Source of the DNA: Rutpela maculata
Lineage: Eukaryota > Arthropoda > Insecta > Coleoptera > Cerambycidae
Direction of reading: 5' to 3'
DNA length: 64,000 bases
Assembly (NCBI GenBank): GCA_936432065.2
Contig: OW386291.2
Span: 107,139,823-107,203,822, forward strand
The notes beneath the pieces were generated by a model, which was not told where the DNA came from, did not search any database, and saw nothing but the letters and a program-made list of their open reading frames with translations. Shown here piece by piece: positions 43,255 through 54,829 of the stretch; positions within the stretch are counted from its first letter, which is position 1; each line of letters begins with the position of its first letter. Both the position numbers and the translations under genes were made by a program.

Positions 43255-43302
43255 ATAATGCCCTAGGGCGTTATAGATATTCATAACGCCCTAGGGCGTT
43301 AT
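43255..43302. repeat. Twin 20-bp palindromes ATAACGCCCTAGGGCGTTAT
   Basis: 43283-43302 is a perfect 20-bp palindrome; 43255-43274 is the same with one mismatch. They lie 70-120 bp upstream of the recombinase start codon. A related CCCTAGGGACGTTAT lies at 44929-44943 downstream of the gene. Could be recombinase-binding sites (inference). Confidence 0.75.
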
Positions 43303-43372
43303 TTTTCATTTAATGTATCTCATAATAGGGTGGTTATTGTAAAATAACAGACTTGTAGGACATTAATATTAT

Positions 43373-44671
43373 AATGTCGAATATAGAAGAATTAGCAAAC
43401 AAGGCTTGTATGGATTTACTTTCAAGAAAGTCTCAAAAGCGATACGAAGACACATATAAACAGGCCTATGATGGAACATTTACGTTATTTAACATACACC
43501 TGTTATGTTGAGCGCTGACCAAAAAATATGTGAGAGTGAGCGAGACAGATGACCGTAACATAGGTGTTATGATTAACGTAAACGTTCCATCATAGGGCCG
43601 AAAGTATTTAAAAGTTGGTGTCGCGAGAAGGGTGTAAATACCACAACAGAAAATGCGTTGCTGGCTTATTTTGTGAACAGATCTGAAAAGTCTCCAGGTA
43701 GTCTTTGGTCTGAGCATTCGATGATAAAAAGCACTGTATTTATTAATGATAATGATAACATATCACAGTACTTAAGTTAAGGGCATTCTTGAAGCGAAAA
43801 AATGATGGTTTTAAACCTAAAAAATCTTGTATATTTACCAGAGAAGATATGAACAAATTTTTACTTGAAGCACCAGATAATACACATTTGTTGATGAAGG
43901 TATTATGATTAATTAGGTCGTTGCTCACTTATACTAAATTAAACTTTTTCAGGTATGGGAATAGCTGGCGCCTGTTGTAGGAAGGACGAGTTGTGTAAAA
44001 TGGTAATTGAAGATGTTGAAGACAAAAATTCTGTAATAATAATAACAATACGGGATTCAAGAAATGGAATGCAGCGTTCTTTTACGATTATTAACAAAGA
44101 TGAACAACGCATCAATTTTGTTGAAATAGTTAGAAAATATATTAACGCTAGGCGAAATAAAGAAATTCGTAGATTTTTTATAAAATACCACGCAGGTAAA
44201 TGTATGAACCAACCAGTAGGCAAAAATACTTTTGCAAAAATCCCTGCTAAGATCGCAGAATATTTGGGATTGGAAAATCCAAGTCCTTATACAGGCCATT
44301 CTTTTCCAAGAACGTCTGCCACTTTTCTGGCTGATACAGGAATCGAAGTTCTTAGTTTGAAAACACATGGTGGATGGAAATCCTCTACAGTTGCGGAAAG
44401 CTATGTGTCGGATTCAATGAGAAATAAATTAGACGTCGCCGATAGAATTTTATATAATCAAAACACGTCAGGAGAGTTGGCTTCTGATTCATCTTCAACG
44501 ATACAACCTATCAACAATCCTACTACTGGTGAACAACAAGAATTTTTCGGAATAAACAATATAGAAAGAAATGAGAATATAAGCCTAGACACAATAAAGA
44601 AAAAACATAACTCGATTGTTCAAGTATCTAATTGTTTTAGCTGTTCTTTCGTATTTAATATAAATAAATAA
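43373..44671 (+). pseudogene. Crypton-like tyrosine recombinase, with intron and breaks
   Basis: ATG at 43373: MSNIEELANKACMDLLSRKS, QKRYEDTYKQ; then, past a nested MITE, FKSWCREKGVNTTTENALLA, YFVNRS, SEHSMIKST (core-binding domain). A frameshift occurs near 43773, then AFLKRKNDGFKPKKSCIFTR and EDMNKFLLEA. A 53-nt GT-AG intron (43900-43952) leads to the catalytic domain, numbered from Met at 43955: GACCRKDEL with Arg9; RFFIKYHAGKC; PYTGHSFPRTSATFLAD (111-127) with His115; HGGWKSSTVAESY with His138 and Tyr150. The residue expected as Arg in H-x-x-R is Pro118, so one catalytic Arg appears lost. The last 238 codons are otherwise open to TAA. The family pattern matches insect Crypton recombinases. 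It is broken by the MITE, the frameshift and the Arg change. Confidence 0.8.
43467..43594. mobile_element. 128-bp MITE inside the recombinase gene
   Basis: Begins TATGATGGAACATTTACGTT and ends AACGTAAACGTTCCATCATA, inverted copies. If TA is the target duplication, the element is TGATGGAAC...GTTCCATCA, 124 bp, a Tc1/mariner-like insertion. It interrupts the reading frame between TYKQ and FKSWC. Confidence 0.75.
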
Positions 44672-44975
44672 AACATCATATAAATAATATAAATATAATA
44701 TAAATAAGTATAGTTCAAGTTTCTCATTGTTTCAATAACATTGTTCTTTGGTATTTAATAGAAATAAATGGGATGATTTTGAATAATAAAAATATCGTTT
44801 TATATAGCACTGTTCTTTTTAAATTAGCTTACTAGCATTACTATTATTTATATTCAATATAAAACATTTAATTCAGTAGGTATTATAGTAATATGAAAGA
44901 GAAAATTATCCCAAATTTACTTTTTTTCCCTAGGGACGTTATGAAAAATAACGACCCGTTGCCAATGGCAACAAG

Positions 44976-46689
44976 TATTTGGTACACAAAGCGTCACTTC
45001 CGATCGACAAAACAATGGAATTATAATATACTTTCGAGGGAGGTATGATGTTTAACCTTAAAGCCAAGAAAATTATTTTTTTCAAAAATTCTCAAAGTAC
45101 ATTAAGTGTAAAATCTTTTAGATAATGCATCCATCACGGTCAAAAAATGAGCGTCAATAGCGTCAATAAATTGAGCGTATACGTAATAGTTAGGACCAAC
45201 AAAAAACATGATTTGGATTTTTTTTTTTAATTTGGAATTTACTGGAACCAAAAAACGGGCACTTTTTTGTGTAAAAAATCAAAATTTTGACTTTATTTTC
45301 CTTGTATCATTTTTGATGTTGCACATATCAAAATTTGCCAAAAGAAAATTTTAAGCTACTGTAATAAGCTTTAATTTGGTTTAAAGTACATGTTAAAAGG
45401 TTTTTTAAAACCAGAGTTATGACTGTTTGAATGGCGTAGAGTTCAAATGCACCTAACATTAACTGTACCTCGGCAACGATGAATCTAAACAAATTTTTAT
45501 TCTATAAATTGTTTTTGTTACTGCATAAGCTAACCTTTTTGTTATGACAAACTTTTTCGAGAATGTAATCCTTCTTGAGTAATTTAAAGCCTTTGAAAAA
45601 TCAGTGTTTTTGCTTAAAAATTAACGTTTTCAACTCTCTGTGACTCGGCGGGTATTAAAGCAAAAAAGTATAGGGGTTTTCTTGGGGTAAAATTTGACGA
45701 TCTATACGTACCAACAGTCACATTTTTTTTCGAAACCCCTTACAGGTGCGTAGTGAAAGAAAGGTTACCCTCCGAACTTTGTCAGACTTGGCAAAAGTTG
45801 GAAATTTGAGATATGAGTTGGCAATTTTTATTTCGAAAATTTTTTTTTGGATTTTCTGCCCCTGCTCGTAAATTTTTATTTCGGTGGAAAAGAAAAAAAT
45901 GCTCATCAATTTTTTGGAGGAATTATTATTTATTTAGAGAATATTATTTAGGTATTATGCAAATCACAACTAAATAATATTCTCTAAACATGATAAAAGC
46001 AAATAAAAAAAAAATAATTAATTGTAAAAAATTATTTATTTATTTACATAGTACGCATCAGTTCATGAAGTTGGCACATTTGAAAAATAACCCCCCAAAA
46101 AAGTTGGCTCGCTACGGCTCCGACCTCCAAGTTGGAGTGAAACTCACCCCCCAACGAAATAGCACCATATCTCTTTTTAGTATTCCATGTTTGACCCATT
46201 TTGAATCAAACTATCCGAAAATATTTGAATTTAAAACTGCTAGAATTAGTCCGACGTGAGACCACCAAGTTACTCTACACAGTATATTTCATATAAAAAA
46301 GCCAACCCTCACAATATTACTTGCACTTTCACTTTTTTCGTTCTTCAGGTCTACCCTCCACTTAAACGCAAAGGGCACGGGGTGCCAGAACTGCAGTTTT
46401 TCAAAACAGGGCATATGCACACAGCTATCTCCAACAACATTTTGCCTTACGCAGACACTTGATGAAAACCGTCGGCGTCTATTATGATGTGCTCGTTTAT
46501 GTTACTCCAATAAACTGTGTTTGTTTGTTAAATTTTTTGTGTTGCCAAAATTGCTTTCATCTGTCCAAAGAACATTTGATCAAACAACACTGTAAATTTG
46601 ATTAACACAGCAGCTGCGAAATGTCAATCATCTCTTAGGACCGTTTTCTTCTAAGGCCTGAACATTGTAACAGGTTTAAATTTATATGG
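44976..46689. other. AT-rich stretch with one perfect hairpin
   Basis: 45933-45950 and 45971-45988 are perfect 18-bp inverted repeats (TTTAGAGAATATTATTTA) with a 20-nt loop. Otherwise no supported gene or element. Confidence 0.6.
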
Positions 46690-47593
46690 ATTTAGTTCAG
46701 TCACCTCTAATTTGAGTGCTAATGAATGGATTTTGATGAAGCCTTGTGCAATGTATTTTTAATGACGGGTTCCGTAACTTGCAGAATTAGGTCAAAAATG
46801 AAAAAAAAAAAAACAATATATTTACCTTTTTGGCCCAAAATAAGATGTTTTTATTCTTATGAATTTTTCGAAAAATGCATATTTGTCGAGATATGGCCGC
46901 TCGAAAATTCCTAAAAGTGGAGGAAGGAAAATGTAAAAGTTGAAACAAAAATCTGAAAAAGTTCAGGTGAATGTATCATCGAAATACACGACCTTTTTTT
47001 ATTTGCAACTTTTCTGTAAAGTGCGTTTTCACCGAGTTTTTCCAGAAAAACATGAAAAACTACTCCTTTCTTTAAAATTGTAGCGCTTTAAAAACATATG
47101 ATTTAAAATTTTGAAAAAATTCAGACGTATGCATTGAGGCCTTCTAAACATTTTTTGTCTCTTGGAATTTTTTTGTAACTTGCTAATTTTCCGAGCTACA
47201 GGTAGTTTTTCACGATTATTTCACTCGTTAACGCTATAGCCAATGAGAGCCCGTTTTTTCACAACATTGCACCAATCAAACGTCATTATTGGTGGTAATT
47301 CAAGTTAGATCGGCTTTTGACAGTACCAACATGCAAAATTTATCGCTCTAATTTTTTAGGTCGCTGCAGCGGCAAATATTGCAACAATTTTTTGACGTTT
47401 TGTGTCGTGAAATGTTTTCGGCAAAAGGAGGAATGCATAGGTTTAATAAAATATTTCGCCGCCAGGCAGTTACCGATCGGCTTTGGGTACACTATTCATT
47501 GTGTTCTGTTCTTTGTAGCTTTGATATGTTCAAATAAGTTCGTTTATTTGAAACCTACGGAAAATGGATAGTTTAGGTGAACTAAAAGAAAAG

Positions 47594-47698
47594 CTTGGCA
47601 TTTTTAAAGAAGTAGTAAACAAAGATGCACAGAAAATGAGGTTATGTTGCAGTACCCATACGCGACTCTGGCGCCGCCTACATGCATTCGGTCTGAAA
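47594..47698. repeat. Copy 1 of ~105-bp direct repeat around THAP relic
   Basis: CTTGGCATTTTTAAAGAAGT, AACAAAGATGCACAGAAAAT and CCTACATGCATTCGGTCT recur at 47839-47940 at about 95% identity. Confidence 0.85.
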
Positions 47699-47866
47699 TG
47701 TTTTGAACACACTAGATGGGCTTTTTTGTAATTTGAGAGCTATCCACTTTCTTCTAAAACTGCTGCATACTGGAAACTGGTGAAACTTTAAATTTTTATT
47801 TTTTCTATAATAGGAAGTGCATTGAGGCACACAATTGCTTGGCATTTTTAAAGAAGTAGTAAACAA
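47678..47866 (-). pseudogene. THAP domain relic
   Basis: Minus-strand frame KMPSNCVPQCTSYYRKNKNL then KFHQFPVCSSFRRKWIALKL; a one-base shift yields VCSKHFRPNAC, supplying the final Cys and His of C2CH. The ligand pattern C-x3-C ... FP ... W ... C-x2-H is complete across two frames. It lies between, and partly within, the two 105-bp direct repeats; no transposase core is seen nearby. Confidence 0.65.
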
Positions 47867-47940
47867 AGATGCACAGAAAATGAGGTTATGTTGCAGTACC
47901 CAAACGCAACTCTGACGCCGCCTACATGCATTCGGTCTAA
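47839..47940. repeat. Copy 2 of ~105-bp direct repeat
   Basis: Partner of 47594-47698; same orientation, spacing 245 bp. Confidence 0.85.
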
Positions 47941-47941
47941 T

Positions 47942-48260
47942 AGGACAAATCGTGCTTTTAAAGGTTATCTATAAATATCTTCTCTAGCTTAATACTAATT
48001 GTTAACGTAAATTAACGTAATTTGTATCTAATTGTTTTAATGTTGGCAGCTCGTTATGTCATTTTATCTTATGTCATTTTATCTCATATCACTATGATTA
48101 CCTACTTTAGTTTAAGCACTTTGAATACTTAACTCCTTTATATTACATGTGATTATATTAACTATCATCCTATCCCACTAGTATTTTGACATGGCACATC
48201 TGTACTTATGTATAGCTAACGTGAATAAAGAATTATTATTATTATTATTATTATTATTAA
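47942..48260 (+). mobile_element. LINE 3'UTR with (ATT)n tail
   Basis: Ends GTGAATAAAGAATTATTATT and (ATT)8-9 to ~48259, preceded by typical LINE 3'UTR sequence. AATAAA precedes the tail. No coding part survives. Confidence 0.55.
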
Positions 48261-49142
48261 ATTGTAAATTGTAATATTGTATTAATAACCTAAAAAGCCA
48301 ATGCTGTGTAGAACTTATATAGGTTCGGGACAAGTTATACACAGCTTACAATGGCTTAATACCTAACGTAATTACAAAATAATTTTCACAACTAAAATTA
48401 AATATAAATATCTACGAAGCAGACAAATCAGTTATTTCATGATAAATACACAAATGTAGGTACTTACGTATGGTAATTCACCAATCAACACAAAGCAGTT
48501 AACACTTATTTGGAAAATCAAAACTCTGCAGTATCACTATATACATTATAATTCGTTGTACTTAAAGTCTCTCTACTTAAACAAGTAAACCTTAACTTAA
48601 CTATTAAACTTCTCAAATTAGAAACAAGGATTAAATACATAAATATATATTAATAAACACTTTAATATAATAAATAATTCAATTCACTGTTTACGCCAGT
48701 TAAGTTAAGCTAGCGTTACTAGATGGCGGTACCATACCATCTGAGCTGGTAGCCTTAGAACGTAAAAGCGATAGATTGATAATAAGCAATTTGTGTGGTT
48801 ATACCCGTAATTTGTCGAAGCGTGCTTTGTTGTGATGACTAGTCTTATAAGTTACAGTACCTATGGTTTAACATATATTGTTTTTCTTGATTGTCATAAT
48901 TTAAACCTACTTTGTTTTTTATTAGATGAGTCGCTTTGGAAATGCATTTTTATGTGACGTAAATGATGAAATTGAAGATAAAGGTGAGTAATCTCTAAAA
49001 AGTAACAAGGAAACGTCTGAAGGCAATTAATTACTGAACATAATATTGAAGATGTACTTAATGAATTATTTATTCGTGAAATATTCTCCACAAATACCAC
49101 TCGTGCTTTTAAATTTTATCTATAAATTTTTTCTCAAGCTAA

Positions 49143-49264
49143 GTTGCCATAAGGTTAATATAACTCGTGCAAATTGACAGTTTATTATCAAAGATTAAAT
49201 CCCTCCCGCTAAAGCGGTCGGGATTTAATCAGATCAATTTGCACTCTTTATATTACCAGGCAAC
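49143..49264. repeat. ~60-bp-arm palindrome
   Basis: GTTGCC...TTAATATAACTCGTGCAAAT on the left mirrors the right arm (GTTGCCTGGTAATATAAAGA, GTGCAAATTGA). The centre GATTAAATCCC(T)CCCGCT folds onto AGCGGTCGGGATTTAATC (49194-49230). Confidence 0.75.
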
Positions 49265-50400
49265 AACGCTTTCGAAACAATTTTACCGATAAAATTTCAA
49301 GCACCAGTGATATTACATACGATAAATAATGTACTAGTTAATAATTACTTTTTGCACACATTAGGTCAACAGTTTGTCGTGCCTCGCATCCACAAGAATT
49401 CTTATCGTCAGATGAATAATTATTCCTTAAGAAAGAAATTACATGATGAATTTTTTATAAATTAAACGATTTTTAATACTTATTTAAAGATAATGAAATA
49501 ACATACTTGTATACAGTGCTTGTTTACTGCATTAAATTCTTAAATGGCATCCGAAAAGGTACATCACGAATTTTATCTTCCTTATTGTTACGAAACAAAT
49601 AGTTTTTTGATAAAAGTTATTAATTAAAAAAGTTTTATTTCAATCCTTAGAATCAGTTCTCCCACTTTTATCATTAACAAATGAAAATTGTGGAAAAAAA
49701 TTTTTTTCGGAAAACTTTTTCACATTTTCAATTTAAAAATTATATTGAACTTTTAAAAATGGTATAACATATAAGTTTCATATATTTTTTTATAATATAT
49801 ATATAAATCACGCTCATTTTTCGAATTTTCATGTATTTTTTAATGTGCAAAAAATGTAGTACATTATTTATCGTGAAAAACTGCCTGCAACTGGGAAAAT
49901 TACAAAAAAAATTCCAAGAGACAAAAAATGTTTAGAAGCCCTCAATGCATACGTCTGAATTTTTTCAAATTTTTAAATTACGTATTTTTAAAGCGCTAAA
50001 ATTTCAAAGAAAGGGATACTTTTTCATGTTTCAAAAAGTCTTGTATTTCGATGATACATTCACCTGAATTATTGCAGATTTTTTTTTCATTTCCCCTTCC
50101 CCACTTTTAGAAATTTTCGTGTGGCCATATCTCTAAAAATATGCATTTTTCAAAAAAATTCACAAGAGTAAAAACATCTTATTTTGGACCAAAAAATGTA
50201 AATATATTGTTTTTTCATTTTTGACCTAATTTCCTACAAGTTACGGAACCCGTGATGAAAGGGGTGTTTTCTGCCCCTTCTGAATATTTCCTACTCTAAT
50301 CTTTTTTCAACTTTTTTATTAACGTCATCACAAACACACTGCAAAAGGTTTCATCAAAATTTATTCATTAGCACTCAAATTAGAGATTTTGGTCATTTTA

Positions 50401-51189
50401 GCGCTCCATTGACTGGACTAATTGTAATTGTGTTCTATCAATATTTCAAGTCTGGTGTGTTGTTATATCGAGTCTCCCAGAGTATTTTCTTAATGAAATT
50501 ATTGACTTTGTATGTAAAATATTATTTTCCTCCTCTTCTGATACAACATCTCTTCGTTTGTTTAGTTTTTATAATGTATTATAGTCGAATAAAACTAAAC
50601 ATCGATTTCAACGATTGTTTGGGGAGCAATTTTTTCTAAAAATATAATGTGTACGTTATCAGGAAGTTACAGTAATGTTTTATCCAATCTGGGAGATTTT
50701 TGGAAATTAAGTTTTAATTTTGAAAAATGAGTTTTTGTCTCGTTTTTTTTAATATCTGAGGTTCTGTTCATCGGAGCAGGCCAAACTACAAACCAAAATG
50801 TTTGTAAATAAATTATGAGTGAAGTTGTATAGATTCAATTTGCCGTTTCGTTTTTTTGCAAAAAAAATAAAAACTACGAAAATTTCTAATTTCACATTCA
50901 AACCGAAATTTCTGAAAAAAAAAATTAATCTTTTTTAATGAAACTTGGTGAAATCATAGATCTTGTATATCTAAACTATTATGAAAAAATTAAAATAAAA
51001 ACATTTATTGTTTTCCCTAAAAAAACGAGATTTGTGGAAAAATTTTGAGGTTTCATAAAAAATTATTTACTCACTAAGAATTATTCAGGAATTCTAGTTT
51101 GTACGTAAAATTAAAAATGTTCATGGTTTTAATTTTCAGACATTTCAAGATTAAATTTGTCAGTAGTAATATATACCAAAAACGACAAA
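50401..51189. other. AT-rich stretch, no gene seen
   Basis: No motif, exon or delimited repeat that I can support. Confidence 0.5.
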
Positions 51190-51813
51190 TTTTTTATAAT
51201 TTGACACTTTTCCATCACTTCCGGTTTTCCCGGAAATGACCCCAACTTTGAAATTTAAAATAAAACACCCTGTATATTCTTACATTTTTAGATTTCGAAG
51301 ATGATTTTAAGCAGCATACTTGATTTTTTTAGGGCTATTTTTATTTTTGCATCTAAAGTACAGTGAATGCACTTAAATCAATCAAATGGACCCAAACAAT
51401 AAGAGAAAAATGTAAACGTGAGATGTTTCAAATTGGTTTAGTAGCTACGTCAAATCAAAATTTCCGAAATCACTAATTTGTAATTATGTCAATTTTTTCA
51501 AATGGCAACGTCTTTTAGACACCCAGTAGTTAGATACTAATTTTCACGACAAATCCATCGATACCTTCAAATCGAAAATCGGTTTGATATTAACTCAAAC
51601 ACACAAGTTTTTTGGTGGATAATAATTAAAATATCGAGAAAATGCGCTTATCAAGTAAGTATGCCATGGAAAATGAATAAAACTAGATTCAAAACATTCA
51701 TTTTGTCAATAAAGCAACACCCTGTATGTGTTCCATTTAAAACTTCAAAGTTGGGGTAAATTCTGAGGAAACCGAAAGTGATGGAAAAGTGTCATATTAT
51801 AAAATATTTGCCG
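51190..51813. repeat. Inverted-repeat unit, ~90-bp arms
   Basis: Left arm 51190-51282 and right arm 51711-51813 mirror each other: TTTATAAT(T/A)TGACACTTTT, CCATCACTT(C)CGGTTT, CCCCAACTTTGAA and CACCCTGTAT. The ~430-bp interior is AT-rich. The ends resemble mariner-type MITE ends (ACACCCTGTAT). Confidence 0.7.
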
Positions 51814-52010
51814 CTTTGGTTATATTACCCCTGCCAAATTTTATCTTGAAAACTCTAACTCTGGAAACTATGGTTTGTCTAATGATTCCGTTGACGCCCG
51901 GTATAAGTGCGCCCCACACTTTTAAATTTAATTACCTAATAATTATTTTTAACTTTTTAGTGCGCCACAACAAGAGCGTGTTTTTAGTTTTTTTTAAAAC
52001 TATAATTTAT

Positions 52011-52035
52011 TTTCTCTCTCTCTCTTTCTGTAGCG
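52011..52035 (+). repeat. (TC)n microsatellite
   Basis: TCTCTCTCTCTCTTTCTGTAG resembles a splice acceptor, but no coding exon follows that I can recognise. Confidence 0.6.
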
Positions 52036-52269
52036 GAAAATTCGAGCTTATGGCGGACTCGCCGGTGATACGCAAATAAGGAGTCCCTACCAGTACCTCC
52101 GACCTCTCCGTCATTATACGAGGTCAATGTATATTGTATTGTCACTAGAATTGCATAAGTTTGCAAAGTTTCAAATCGATACGGCAATTAGAAGTGGGTG
52201 AAAAATGAGTTGTAAGATTTTCTTAGAGTTAATAGAAGTGTGTTAAAAATGAGACAAAACACGTTTTTG

Positions 52270-52590
52270 TGTCTCTATTATGTTTGCGTTCAGTGTAACA
52301 CCTTTCAAGTCATTTGACGAAAACCTATTTGAAATACCTACTTCTTTTTCAAGTTAAAATCCCAATTTTCAAGTCGTCAGAACCTAAAGACCTCGTTAAA
52401 GACTATCAATTTATATAAAAAGTTACATATAACCTTTTCTTCTCAAAATTTCTTTCACCGTCACCCCCTGCCATAAATCAGCAACTCCCCGCATAATATA
52501 GAAACTTTTGTTTGATGCATTTACTATTAAGTTGCCAATAATGAACGAAATCTAATTCATATGACATTATTCCGAAGTTAAAACCTTGAA
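52270..52590 (+). repeat. Dispersed repeat copy (partner at 12440-13140)
   Basis: Same-orientation match to 12780-13130, 5'-truncated; lacks the internal CCACCCCC hairpin arm. See the 12440 entry for the shared blocks. Confidence 0.65.
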
Positions 52591-52679
52591 AAAATTAAAT
52601 ATTAAAAAACTTTTTAAAAAGAAGCTTTTATTATTATTTGGGTGTACTAAAACGAAAAAACTAAAAAAATAATAGTAGG

Positions 52680-52985
52680 TGGTTATAGTCGTAATAACAT
52701 AGGCACACAAAATAAAAAAGTGTTCTCTTTCTGGTACTTTGCTTGGGTAACCCATATTGTATGTATTTCGACGTGCTGAACACGAATCAGGTGCCCATTT
52801 AGCTCCATTGGCCACTATTTTTTTGTAAATCGCGAAAATAACCTAAAAGTTATTTTCGCGATTTACTAAAAATTGGTGGGAACGGAGCTAAACGTATTCA
52901 GCATGTCGAAAGACGTAGGGGTTGCCCAACGGAGTAACAGAAACAGACCTTTTATTTATGTGTGTCTGTGTAATATATGACTATC
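52680..52985. repeat. Palindromic repeat with GTAAATCGCGAAAATAAC centre
   Basis: The centre GTAAATCGCGAAAATAAC / GTTATTTTCGCGATTTAC (52825-52866) is perfect. The arms continue with mirrored GGAGCTAAA, CGTGCTGAA/TTCAGCATG and GGGTAACCCA/TTGCCCAACGG. Related copies: 53041-53172 and 62080-62350. Confidence 0.75.
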
Positions 52986-53040
52986 ACCGGATCCTCCGCC
53001 ATTTTCTAAAAAATCGTGTATGCAAATATATTACAGACAT

Positions 53041-53172
53041 AAAAAAAAAGTGAAAAGTGATCAGTTTCTGGGACTCCATTGGGTAACCTCTATGTATTTC
53101 AACATTTTTTTAGGTGGGTTACCCAATGGAGTACCAAAAAAGACCACTTATTTATTTTGTGTGCCTGTGTAA
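53041..53172. repeat. Second palindrome of the same family
   Basis: GGGACTCCATTGGGTAACCT mirrors GGGTTACCCAATGGAGTACC around ~53100; it lacks the CGCGATTT centre. Confidence 0.75.
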
Positions 53173-53920
53173 TTCTTAAAAGCTTGTCGTATATTTGTTT
53201 CTATTCACGCGACAGCTTTTAAAGTAACTAATTTTTTTGACGGAGGTTTTTGTAAATTTTGTTTTTATGTGTGTTGAAGGGTAAGGATAAAAACAAAATT
53301 TACCGAAAATCTCGGTCAAAAACACTTTCACATCCCCTCAGGAATATAAAAAAAAAACAAGGAACACGTTTTATAGGTAAATTGGTTCTGAACAATAAGT
53401 TCCTTTGGTAAAACTTCAAATTATGGACAGTTTCTCCGATAGATGGCTCCGAAGACTGGACGTACCTCTCAATACTATACCACGATTTCTCAAAACTACT
53501 GCAGTTATTGAAATGGTAACTGCTGGGAATAAATAACCAGACTATTTACCATTATCTGGTCATGGATTGACTTGCCTGAACTTCCGGTTTTGCCGGAAGT
53601 GACGTCAAATCACGTTTTTTTCGAACGCACAACACCCGTTTTACTTCAATTTAATAATCATGTATAAAAGTAGCTTTATTAAAATCTTTATTAAAAACTA
53701 TCTTAGTAAATAAGTAAGCACGTGCATTGAGTGATCGAACATTGATGCTAGCTTGATACCGAGTTTATCATAATCTTGATACAAAACAAAGTTGATTTTA
53801 TTTTTCAAGATATAAAATTGCAGTTGTGTCTAGTCAATGAAAACTAATTATTTGTGAGACCTTTAAGTAGAATAGGCAGTTTTTGTTTATTTATAATACA
53901 ATATACCTTATTACTTTTGA

Positions 53921-54113
53921 GGGGTCTACACACGATCCAGCGGCAGGGAGCCAGCCTTGTCGGTACGCTTTGAAGATAATTGGAATTCCAACGGACCAGC
54001 TCACTTTTACGAATGACTCATTCGTAAAAGTGAACTGGTCCGCTGGAAATCCAATTATCTTCAAAGCATACCGACAGTGTCAGGTCCCTGCCGCTGGATC
54101 GTGTGTAGACCCT
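53921..54113. mobile_element. 193-bp near-perfect palindrome
   Basis: GGGGTCTACACACGATCCAG mirrors the right arm CTGGATCGTGTGTAGACCC. The centre TCACTTTTACGAATGA-C-TCATTCGTAAAAGTGA (54001-54033) is a perfect 16+1+16 palindrome. GC-richer than its surroundings. Probably a MITE at the centre of the outer palindrome. Confidence 0.9.
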
Positions 54114-54829
54114 TTAGCAAAAATTGCATAGCTGATTAATTTAATTTTTTTAAATATTTGCTTATTTTAATCATCCATTAATAGAAATCAAACCAAAAAA
54201 TTTTTATTTCAAATTAATTAAACCTTATTCATACAGAAAATAAATCCTACGTGCGGCGTGTCAGGTTTTATAATAAGAATAGCTTACTTTGATACTTAGA
54301 AAAGCAATTGGAACGCATATACATACCTATGTATTTCTATTATAAATAAACAAAAACTGTCTATTCTACTTAAAGGTCTCGCAAATAATTAGTTTTCACG
54401 AGAGTTTCATTGCCTAGACACAACTGCAATTTTATATCTTGAAAAATAAAATCAACTTTGTTTTGTAGCAAGATTATGATGTACCCGGTATTAAGCTAGC
54501 ATCGATGTTCGATCAGCTATTGCACGTACTTATATACTAAGATAGTGAATTTTTATAAAGTTAGTTATAAAGTGTGTCTCACTTTTCACCACTACACCCC
54601 AATATCTCGGCCATTTTTTGATCGACTTAGATCAAATTTGGTATACTACTTTTGCTTCAGATTGTGATTAAAAAATTATTTTAAAATTTTTTTTTTCGAA
54701 ATTAAATACGCCTACTATGATCAAAAGAAATTGGCAAAAATTAGGATTTTATATTAGCGATTAAGATAGGGTTTTTGTTTTAACAGAATCTTGTTCGGCA
54801 TGACCTAAAACCCCTGTATCACTGTTGCC

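Larger units (their letters stand above)
43176..44975 (+). mobile_element. Crypton-type tyrosine-recombinase element (putative extent)
   Basis: The coding core is 43373-44671. Possible ends share motifs in inverted order: upstream CGTTGCATAGCAACG (~43184) and CGTTATTTTTCAT (43297-43309); downstream, reverse-complemented, GTTGCCATTGGCAAC and CGTTATTTTTCAT (44951-44963). Cryptons are not known for inverted ends, so these limits are tentative. Confidence 0.4.
46690..50400. repeat. 3.7-kb span bounded by ~500-bp inverted repeats
   Basis: Left arm 46690-47215 and right arm 49863-50400 are inverted copies: TCTAATTTGAGTGCTAATGA, ACGGGTTCCGTAACTTG, AGGTCAAAAATGAAAAAA, AATAAGATGTTTTTA, CAGGTGAATGTATCATCGAA, TTCAGACGTATGCATTGAGG and CTAAACATTTTTTGTCTCTT. 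They enclose a THAP relic, a LINE 3' end and a palindrome. They could be the TIRs of one large element or two independent copies of a repeat. Confidence 0.65.

Noticed and set aside
52011..52079. Possible exon after a TC-rich acceptor-like tract
   Set aside because: Short frame with no similarity and no donor; more likely a microsatellite edge.
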